Below, in pieces: positions 7,531 to 13,988 of a stretch of 13,988 bases of DNA. Source of the DNA: Saccoglossus kowalevskii (lineage: Eukaryota > Hemichordata > Enteropneusta > Harrimaniidae). The number at the start of each line of letters is the position of its first letter. Within the stretch, counting starts at the first letter, position 1. Under the pieces are notes generated by a model that was given only the letters and a program-made list of their open reading frames with translations, had not been told where the DNA came from and did not search any database. The translations under genes and the position numbers were made by a program. The DNA is taken from NCBI RefSeq assembly GCF_000003605.2, contig NW_003130859.1:197631-211618 (forward strand), in the 5' to 3' direction.

Positions 7531-8150
7531 GCTAAAAGAGGTCCACTGTTTCAGAGAAGGATATGTCAATTCGATTCTATTTTCATATAACAAAAATATT
7601 CACTAAATAAACACTAAATAAATTAGTCTGGTGGAGATTAAATGAATCAAAATCCATCTGACATTGTTCACACCAACATATAAAACAATCGGATTGGTTG
7701 TCAATAATATTTTACCAAAATTAGAAAACATATATATAATCATTATGAAAATCGACAAATGCGAGAGCTCAAAAAATATCAATGCAACCATTTAGAATAA
7801 TAGCAGGCCCCTTCACAAATTATGTACATCAATAGAAATACGTCCCGTGAAATCGTACAATGAGCCATTGAACTGAATGTGTTGACAAGTAAATAAATCA
7901 CTCCAGCTCTGAACTTCAAAGCAATTGCAAGGTACCTTGCATGTGTGAGTAGTTTGGGGGTCGCGACCTAATTAGTTCCATGAGTCACCGATGTTGTCTT
8001 TCCTGGAGTGGGTGTCTAAATAAATGACAATGGCAACAACTATTAACAACATCAACAAAAATAAACAACAAGAAGGACCATATCTACATCTTTTTCTGGT
8101 CTTCCCATCAGATCATGTTTATTGAGGGTTAATGCGCTTGTTTAGAAATA
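7531..8150. other. AT-rich stretch with palindrome cluster, no gene
   Basis: No coding block was recognised; the minus open frame 7603-7791 is AT-driven. The only notable structure is the palindrome cluster listed separately at 7926-7975. Confidence 0.45.
7926..7975. repeat. Cluster of three perfect palindromes
   Basis: TGCAAGGTACCTTGCA (7926-7941, 16 bases), GGTCGCGACC (7959-7968) and CTAATTAG (7968-7975) follow one another within 50 bases. The CpG-containing middle palindrome is embedded in GGGGGTCGCGACC, a string often met at the ends of hAT non-autonomous elements. An inverted partial match, TTGCGACCCCA, occurs at 8708-8717. No target duplication was verified. Confidence 0.4.
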
Positions 8151-8151
8151 A

Positions 8152-8361
8152 CAAGTCACGCTGTATACACCCAAAACACGCAACAATGACCATGTTTGTA
8201 AACAAACAGAATCAATGTATATAGATGCGGTGCGACCTAAAGAATGTTGGCGATATAGAAAATCGAGCACAAACACCGTAGAGGGCGTATTTGGCAGCCC
8301 CAAATCGTGTCGTTTGAAGCTGGGAAAAGGAAAGCAGAGTCCTTGCCTGATTGCGAACTGA
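8152..8361 (+). other. Open segment of unknown coding status in a CpG-richer patch
   Basis: The plus frame is open for about 69 codons, with an ATG at 8215 giving 48 residues that include VRPKECWRYRKSS. The patch 8220-8330 has many CpG sites. No family is recognised, no clear donor follows, and the opposite strand is also open (8237-8449). The CpG content, rather than the frame, is what stands out; a promoter-proximal region is possible. Confidence 0.15.
8193..8208. promoter_or_regulatory. Forkhead-type palindrome TGTTTG-TAAA-CAAACA
   Basis: Contains the canonical FOX site TGTAAACA (8197-8204) inside a 6-base-arm inverted repeat that can be read on both strands. It lies just upstream of the CpG-richer patch and of TAGAGGGCG (8279-8287), which matches the second half of the CTCF core. 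Confidence 0.25.
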
Positions 8362-8449
8362 ACTCACTGAAACTAGTCAAGGCTTTGTTCAGAATTCTTT
8401 GACTATGAGTTTGGGATTGGTAAAAATCACACGAATTGGGTAAGCTCAC

Positions 8450-9854
8450 TTTAATTGAATCGTGATATTTGTATAGCCCTTGTGATAGATATAAACTTTG
8501 CCTTCTTCATTTGAACTTTAAAAAACCGGGATAAAACAGTCCAGTTTTAAAACATGCTATACTTTAAGTGGTATCAGTAGCGGTGACGAGACCTAGGTGT
8601 GGTATTAATATACCAGAATAGTTTCGTGTTGGGAAGATAATTCCCCTAATTTATTGAAAAGAGATTGTTGATGGCGTGTGTCCTAGTGCCCCGATACTTG
8701 TATGCATTGCGACCCCATAAACAAGTAGATTGGATTGTTGTTACACATGTAGAGGTTTAGTTGGTTTCGCCGTGAGAAATTGTTTTAGTCACAATGTTAT
8801 GGGTGTCTAATCCTTGTTTGACATATCATTTTCGACCCTTGGTAATCAATGGCATCCCGCTAAAGATAATGTTTTGATATGCGCTAAGTCATCATAAACC
8901 ATCCTTCTGTGTAGTGAGAACGGATGATGGCACATTTCATTATGAGCCGGGCAGGTGTACGTTTATTCCAGGAGATAGACGCCAAAAACAATCACCACTA
9001 GCTCATTATAAATTCAGTCTTGAACCTAAATCTAAAGTATATGTCCGACTGTTACCACGTTAAGCAGCACTGTTTCGGAAGTGTACTTTGAACTGGATTT
9101 GGTAGTGTTTAGGCCCCATCTCAGATACTTTAGCTGGAATCTTTGACTGAGAGACGAGCCAAGTATTTAAATGGTGCCATTGCTATGTCTTTTGTATTGT
9201 TTGGTGTATTTTTATTTTGATACAAGGAGATAACTTTTGCATCTTTTTCTTGTACCCGTTTATTACCATGCAGTCACATTTAAGTCTCCACTTTATCATT
9301 AGCGAAGCAGAACCTAGGTAATAAAGGAGACGGATTGATTGGAATCACCACTCGACTATCATTTATTCCAAATAGATTCCACGACCTGCTCTCCAGTTCC
9401 CTAAACATTGTTTGGGGTACTGTATAAATATCCAGTACAATACACCATTTTGTTACAAGGTATTAGAACAAAATGATAAAGAAATTAAAAATGAAGAAAA
9501 TAATTTATACGACTAACTAAACTCGGCGTTGTCGACAGCAGAGCTACGACAACACATTTAGTACAAATAAGTTAAAAACACGCCATTGTGTGCTCTACAT
9601 TCTAATTTTCCCAAAAACAAATGCCACCATTAACCCCTCTGGCTCATAAACAATGAATCCGATCATATCGAAAAACAAATGTTTAATGCTAGGATTATTT
9701 AAATAATGAATTCGACCAGAGGTTCAATTTCTTTTACCCGAACGGGAATGTATGTAAATAAAAACACTTTGAACTATATAGAATTTTTTTTCCTGAATCA
9801 TTTAGCCAATATTAAATGTGACAAAAATATGTTGGATGATATATAGTCATCCAC
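8450..9854. other. Long gene-less stretch
   Basis: Base composition varies, with GC-richer patches around 8570-9120, but I found no conserved protein block on either strand. Small hairpins at 9417-9475 are listed separately. A minus frame beginning MAPFKYLARLSVKDSS near 9187 stops at once. Confidence 0.4.
9417..9475. repeat. Two adjacent hairpins
   Basis: GTACTG/CAGTAC (9417-9438) encloses a TATAAATA-containing loop of 10 bases. CATTTTGTT/AACAAAATG (9446-9475) has perfect 9-base arms and a 12-base loop. They are only 7 bases apart. They may be structural DNA or part of a miniature element. Confidence 0.35.
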
Positions 9855-9898
9855 CGAAATTTCTTGTTAGCTGATCGCGGCGAACAACTGAAATTTCG
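9855..9898. repeat. CpG-rich hairpin with GAAATTTC arms
   Basis: CGAAATTTC-TTGTT (9855-9868) pairs with AACAA-ct-GAAATTTCG (9883-9898), leaving a 14-base loop containing CGCGGCG. Because GAAATTTC is itself a palindrome, the arms are at once direct and inverted repeats. Confidence 0.4.
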
Positions 9899-9912
9899 CC
9901 GAGGGTTTTTAG

Positions 9913-10032
9913 CTGTATTGTCGCATTGTCAAGTTTGACGAACCTGACAAGACCTTGATTTTCAACATACAAATTCGCTTCAAGTTCGACAGCCAGCCAC
10001 GTGTTTGCGTGGATAGTTCAGACACAACTATG
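9913..10032 (+). CDS. Candidate exon, unknown protein
   Basis: A TTTTTAG acceptor-like string ends at 9912. The following frame is open to 10059 and includes VKFDEPDKTLIFNIQIRF and DSQPRVCVDSSDTTM. A possible donor ATG|GTATAT lies at 10033. The segment is GC- and CpG-richer than its neighbours and has balanced residue use. No family is recognised, and 49 open codons alone prove nothing. Codon-level conservation would decide. Confidence 0.22.
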
Positions 10033-10059
10033 GTATATGGGGTGATTTGCATAAATTGA

Positions 10060-10969
10060 CGTATATTGTGATTGGTGTCATATGTTATTAAATAGAAAGG
10101 CCATGCATATCTATGTCAAATGTTATGTATTGAATTATTTATAAGCAAGCGACAAAGCCTACAATACATCTTTTGTATCTATGTAAATTAGCAATGCAAC
10201 TAATTGCTGAATCTTTCTTTGGTGGTGTAGTTAGTTAATTGCATCTCAGCAGTTCACCCAGTAGTTCATCACAGCAGTGTACCAGCAAGTCGCTGATGAC
10301 ATCCAAAAACCTATAATAAAAAAATGTATTTAATGCTGAGATTCTATTATAATTGATTTTTTTAGCTCGACAGAAGAGTCAATATATTGGTATGATGACA
10401 TTTCTGTAGAAACGAAACAACATTCCGTTCTGTATTTCAACAATCAACAATGAGATAGGCAGATATATTTCCACTAATAACTAATTGTAACTATAATTAA
10501 ATATCAAAAAACTGTAACGTGTGTCATTTTCAGCGTGACATGTCTAGAAAAGATTTTTCATGTTACTTATCTGTAGCTGAAAAATAGTATAAGACAAAAC
10601 AAATCATGATACAAAAACAAATGCATGTTTATATTCTTTTTTTTAAATAAATTGGAGGGCGAGTTGATATCTGAATCGTAATAGTTTAGTAATAAACAAT
10701 CAATCTTAATCATAGTCGATATTTCCACTGAGCATTCCTCCGAAAGTTTTGGCAATATACAAATGATAAAATATAGAAACAAAATCAATGTGCTATGGCA
10801 TAATATAGGAAGTATAATAAAAGAGTTCATTAGGGTACAATGTTTGTAAATACTTGGGAAGTATTCTGCCTCCCAATAATACTGTAGAACACGTTCAAAT
10901 AGCTGCATGCAATTTTGACGGATTTGACTGTTGGCATGAATACTGCATGAAAACCCACCAAAAAACAGA
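10060..10969. other. AT-rich stretch, small tandem repeat only
   Basis: The 113-codon minus frame at 10567-10908 is the longest open frame in the window, but its composition (Ile, Leu, Phe, Tyr, Asn) is that of AT-rich DNA and one frame this long is roughly expected by chance. No splice-bounded block or known motif was seen. Confidence 0.45.
10247..10284 (+). repeat. Imperfect 13-base tandem repeat, three copies
   Basis: CAGCAGTTCACC, CAGTAGTTCATCA and CAGCAGTGTACCA follow each other without gap. The array is short and GC-richer than its surroundings. Confidence 0.45.
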
Positions 10970-11230
10970 TTGTATTAAATTGTAATAATGCCTGTATTAA
11001 AGCCCAATACATAATAATAAATATTCAATACAGAAAGTATTTTTGCTGAATAAATCAACAATACAGGCTTAATACAGTAAGTATATGCACTCATTTAACA
11101 CAGATAAATACATTTCATATTTTTACATGCATTCATCAACAATAAATATCAGTATTTACCTGTATTTGTAAGTTAATCTTTCTGCCTAAAATTTGTTTTC
11201 CTGTATTTGAGCAGAATTTATCTGTATTTA
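10970..11230. repeat. aatacag / ctgtatt motif cluster changing orientation
   Basis: AATACAG-type copies dominate the left half (near 11024, 11059, 11071) and CTGTATTT copies the right half (near 11160, 11203, 11223), with tgtattaa copies at the far left (10972, 10990). ACAGATAAAT (11099-11108) and ATTTATCTGT (11217-11226) form an exact 10-base inverted pair. This looks like a degenerate inverted repeat or an old palindromic miniature element. Confidence 0.35.
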
Positions 11231-11719
11231 TTTCATATACTAGTATTTTCTCCAGGGGAATTGTACTGGCTTTTGATATAAAATCATATTAAGAGTTTAA
11301 ATTTTAAATCCTTGCCTTCTCAATTTTACATTCATGGAATGAACTCAGCATGTAATTGTCAATAGTTGGTTAAAGGGAGAGTAACTTCATGGGGATGGCG
11401 TGTCAAAATTGTTTTGTTATACCAACATTTTAATATAATGAATTGCACCTAACATTAGGCCGACATCAGGAGGTTCACCATAATGATGGTGCAGTCTATT
11501 AAAGTAGTAATAGAAGTAATAGATAATACGAAAGACACTTGTAAAAATAATGTGAAACAATTTAAGTGAAAAATGGAAATGTGAAAACTTACTTGTAAAA
11601 ATAACATTGCAACTGTGTAAATGTTAAAATGTACTTTTAAAATTAAAAATGTAAGTAAATATTGAAATGTAGATCAGCCTGTCATTGTTGTATTGTGGGA
11701 AAGTTACTATATAAATTGG
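11231..11719. other. AT-rich stretch with a 14-base direct repeat
   Basis: ACTTGTAAAAATAA occurs near 11537 and 11590 (about 53 bases apart), amid A-rich, GTGAAA-containing text. No gene was recognised. Confidence 0.4.
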
Positions 11720-11989
11720 ATATGTGTTCACAGGACGTGGTCTGTCAGTATATACATCCGATCTACTCCTTTTGTTTGTACAACCTTTTAGTCAAACCCG
11801 TCTCTTTTAACCGGTTATCTAGAATTTTGATCAGTTCATTTAATTCTGGCGCACTCCATGCTGGTTTTTAATGATAATCTCATCCTCAGCTCTTTCCTCT
11901 TCATCCGACATCAGCTCATTTCTTACATATTTCCATACATTTTTTTTCTTTCTTTGTTCCGAGAACTCTCTCTCTTGTCTTTTCATTGT
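11720..11989 (-). pseudogene. Acidic SDEEE / WSAPELN exon relic (transposon-associated family)
   Basis: On the minus strand a pyrimidine-rich tract (TTCTTTTCCTC) ends in TTACAG at 11990-11995, a strong acceptor. The exon then reads MKRQEREFSEQRKKK (ATG at 11986), WKYVRNELMSDEEE and DEIIIK. At an A-run near 11866-11870 the frame shifts by one, and the next frame continues PAWSAPELNELIKILDNRL to a stop at 11763. A further frame then carries TDRPRPV. Order and spacing recall an uncharacterised family in marine invertebrates with an acidic SDEE stretch, a W-R-S-x-x-LN-x-L-x-x-LD-x-R block and an SDRP-like tail. The protein function is unknown to me; I associate it with transposons only by memory. 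An upstream minus open stretch (12180-12020) may be a preceding exon, but its phase does not join cleanly. Frameshifts mark it as dead. Confidence 0.5.
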
Positions 11990-12340
11990 CTGTAATTATG
12001 AGGAAAAGAATATGGTATTATATACAGATAATATTTTGGTAGGTTTGCATTGTTACTTTTTGGTAATTCTTTTTGTAGTTCACTTCTTAAAATACTGTTA
12101 GCTGGATTTCTTTCATGTTTGCTGCTTTGACACCTGGAAATGACCTCTCTTGTATTTGTGCAATTCATTGAAACGTCCACAGCTGATTTTGATATATCGA
12201 AACTTCAAAGGGGGTATCTGCAACTTTTTAAATCTGTTTTTATGACAACTGTAATCATTCCATCGATTTGACTAGCAAAAACTAATCATTTTTCTAGGTG
12301 CCCAAATTATTAGAGGTTTTTATAACCACTTTTATCAAAC
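11990..12340. other. Stretch upstream (minus sense) of the acidic exon
   Basis: The minus strand is open from 12180 to 11983 with hydrophilic text (REVISRCQSSKHERNPANS), possibly an earlier exon of the relic to the left. A GT at the end of a CCAAAATATTATCT context could be its donor, but joining to 11989 gives a stop. Nothing else is recognised. Confidence 0.25.
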
Positions 12341-12378
12341 AGGTCAAGCAAGGTCAGCAATTGCCAATGAAATGCCAA
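12341..12378 (+). promoter_or_regulatory. DR4 nuclear-receptor element plus two NFI-type half-sites
   Basis: Two perfect AGGTCA half-sites (12341-12346, 12351-12356) are in tandem with a 4-base spacer, the DR4 arrangement bound by heterodimers of RXR with receptors of the TR/LXR type in animals. Five bases on, TGCCAA occurs at 12362-12367 and again at 12373-12378, exactly 11 bases apart (one helical turn); TTGGCA is the NFI half-site. No promoter or gene is recognised nearby. Confidence 0.35.
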
Positions 12379-13471
12379 ATCATTTGTTTCATGACCACGA
12401 GAACAAAATCTGAGAGAAATTCATGTCAAGACTTACAAAATTACTATTTATATCTGTGACAATAAGTGTTTAAAACCAGTGCATGCAAAAATTCAAGCAA
12501 AGAAATACGAACTGGGTTTGCAGTAAATACACGTAGATTTTGTGTTTTAATACATTAGTTAAGAATTTTGTTGACAACTTAGTTATTATAATTGTTTAGT
12601 TGTTATTTGTTTCCAATAATTGCTCCATTTTACATGTGCTTTTTCCTGTTAAGAAGATTCAATAAAATTAATAATATTTTCTTACATGCCATCTACTTGA
12701 ATGAGATTTCCTTCTCAGTTTTTTTTGTCTTGCAACTCTTCATTCACACTTTCTCTCTGTCGTATTCGTCAATTTTTTTAGAATAACCACTGTAAATTAA
12801 GTATACAAAATTACAATTTACCTCACCAGTGTTTTTTTGATTATGATATGGGTTTCCGTAATTTTCGAGTAAGCATATAAATGTACATATTCTAAGAATA
12901 AGCAGGCAGCCATCTAGACGTTTAATGCAATTTATATGTTCTGTTGACTATCATTTTTTTCAAAAACTGATGTATATAACCTAATGAGGTAAAATGTTCG
13001 TCTTATACGATGACGCATAGCTCAATATTCCAACTGTGATATATCTATGAAGGAATGTAATGTGTTAAGGTGTTAAATAAATCTTTTTTGGAAGATTTTC
13101 ACTTATGATGAAAAATAGGACTGTTGTTCACCCACAATAACTGTGTTCCCATATTGTGTTTTTTTAGACATCTAAGCTAAATATTGATAATAAGAACTCA
13201 TTGTCACCAATGCCCAAAAATGGTTATTTAAATAGCAACAGGAAATTGAAGATCGCATGACAATATGAACAAATCTCAAGAACGATTATGACATGTATAT
13301 GTATATGCCTATCAGTTAAGAGAATAAGATCTTTATATTTATACGAGCAAGCAGGTGCAAGGCAAACCTTTTTCCAGAGCCTGGATGATAGACATAAAAA
13401 ACATGCTTTTTCTATGAAAAGTGGAAAATCAGCCAACAGTTGTGAGCAATGAGGAGAAAATAATAAAATAA
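12379..13471. other. Long AT-rich stretch, no supportable gene
   Basis: The frames at 12592-12786 and 13224-13436 are AT-driven or unrecognised. An acceptor-like tract ending TTTTTTTAG near 13168 is not followed by an open coding block. Confidence 0.45.
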
Positions 13472-13498
13472 TTTTTGACCCTATTTGCAGGATTTTGG
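13472..13498 (+). repeat. Direct repeat copy 1 (27 bases)
   Basis: Starts TTTTTGACCCTATTTGCAGG and matches 13861-13887 at 24 of 27 positions. Both copies contain TTTGCAG, so each also looks like a 3' splice acceptor, but no coding block follows. Confidence 0.5.
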
Positions 13499-13860
13499 TC
13501 AGATCTAATTAACATGAACAAATCCTCTCAGCAAAAAAGCTAATAGTCAGTGTGTAATACAAGTTGGCCTGTGTATTATCTTGGGCTCATGTCATGTCAT
13601 GGCATTATATATTGCACAAAATTGCGAATGAATAATCCTGAGAGAGGTTCATCCTACACACTTACATGACGTAAATATAAAATAAGTCCAGGCAACAGTT
13701 TTGAAAAAGTAAAAAAAAAATAATGACAAATAAATTTGAAGATAACGTCAACAAATGAACAAGCGTCAGAAATAATCATCCTAAATACCTGCAAAGTGCA
13801 TAGTGAATGGAAATAAATCATGCTTACGGTTATGAAGAATTAGTTGTTAGTCAAATAACA

Positions 13861-13887
13861 TTTTTGACCCAATTTGCAGAATTATGG
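13861..13887 (+). repeat. Direct repeat copy 2 (27 bases)
   Basis: Begins TTTTTGACCCAATTTGCAGA, 389 bases after copy 1 with three mismatches. Flanking bases do not match, so the shared unit is short. Confidence 0.5.
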
Positions 13888-13895
13888 GAAAAGTA

Positions 13896-13924
13896 CCTAC
13901 AAACCCTGTAGGAACCAGTGGTTC
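13896..13924. repeat. Two tandem hairpins
   Basis: CCTACA-aaccc-TGTAGG (13896-13912) is followed at once by the odd palindrome GAACCA-g-TGGTTC (13912-13924). CAGTGGTTCAAAA from 13916 resembles a hAT-type terminus, but no partner end lies in the window. Confidence 0.35.
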
Positions 13925-13988
13925 AAAAAAAATTCACTCTAAACAAAAGCCTATTCTCTCATCTTTAAAGAACTGAATTAACCATTTT

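Noticed and set aside
9711-9740. GGTTCAATTTC as a pol III B box
   Set aside because: No acceptable A box at the right distance upstream.
10567-10908. Longest open frame in the window (113 codons, minus)
   Set aside because: Composition is AT-driven, no motif or splice context is seen, and about one frame of this length is expected by chance at this base composition.
12592-13436. Open frames 12592-12786 and 13224-13436 as genes
   Set aside because: Short, without motif, splice or promoter context; expected by chance.
1-13988. CRISPR array, operon, phage or plasmid features
   Set aside because: No regularly spaced repeats, no Shine-Dalgarno-led long frames and no bacterial gene layout; splice signals and transposon families are those of an animal genome.

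Overview
This window looks like non-coding, AT-rich DNA from an animal nuclear genome, most likely a marine invertebrate (mollusc-like, but I cannot fix the phylum). The reasons are very low coding density, eukaryotic splice signals (long polypyrimidine tracts before AG, GTGAGT and AAG|GTAGAG donors), frequent frameshifts and stops inside recognisable domains, and a mix of eukaryotic transposon families. Nothing suggests a bacterial operon, plasmid or phage. I see no intact protein-coding gene. Most of the 60-110 codon open frames are what chance gives at this base composition.

The real content is a graveyard of mobile-element relics. (1) At 1-200, on the minus strand, a tRNA-like or SINE-like head with three consecutive small hairpins. 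(2) At about 1700-3845, plus strand, a badly broken Mutator-like (MULE) transposase whose conserved blocks occur in the right order but in changing frames. (3) At 5018-5188, plus strand, one exon of a P-element/THAP9-like transposase with a good acceptor, a good donor and one internal frameshift. (4) At 5467-5994, minus strand, three successive open segments in different frames that may be a further unidentified relic. (5) At 6409-7530, a composite block: a Ty3/Gypsy RNase H fragment, then an LTR-like promoter (TATAAAT), then a 160-base GTGAGT...TTTTAG intron and a small Cys-rich terminal exon. The block from 6409 to 7507 is bounded by an exact 20-base inverted repeat. (6) At about 11720-11989, minus strand, an exon with an acidic SDEEE stretch and a WSAPELN block, resembling an uncharacterised transposon-associated protein family.

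Between these lie AT-rich stretches with short sequence features: a cluster of three palindromes (7926-7975), a forkhead-type palindrome (8193-8208), a CpG-rich hairpin block followed by a possible short exon (9855-10059), an imperfect 13-base triple repeat (10247-10284), an aatacag/ctgtatt cluster that changes orientation (10970-11230), a perfect DR4 nuclear-receptor site next to two TGCCAA half-sites (12341-12378), and a 27-base direct repeat with tandem hairpins near the right edge (13472-13924).

The elements do not form one pathway. They record separate insertions from several superfamilies, all now inactive by inspection. The least explained items are the inverted-repeat-bounded composite at 6409-7507, the minus-strand multi-frame region at 5467-5994, and the exon-like relic at 11720-11989.
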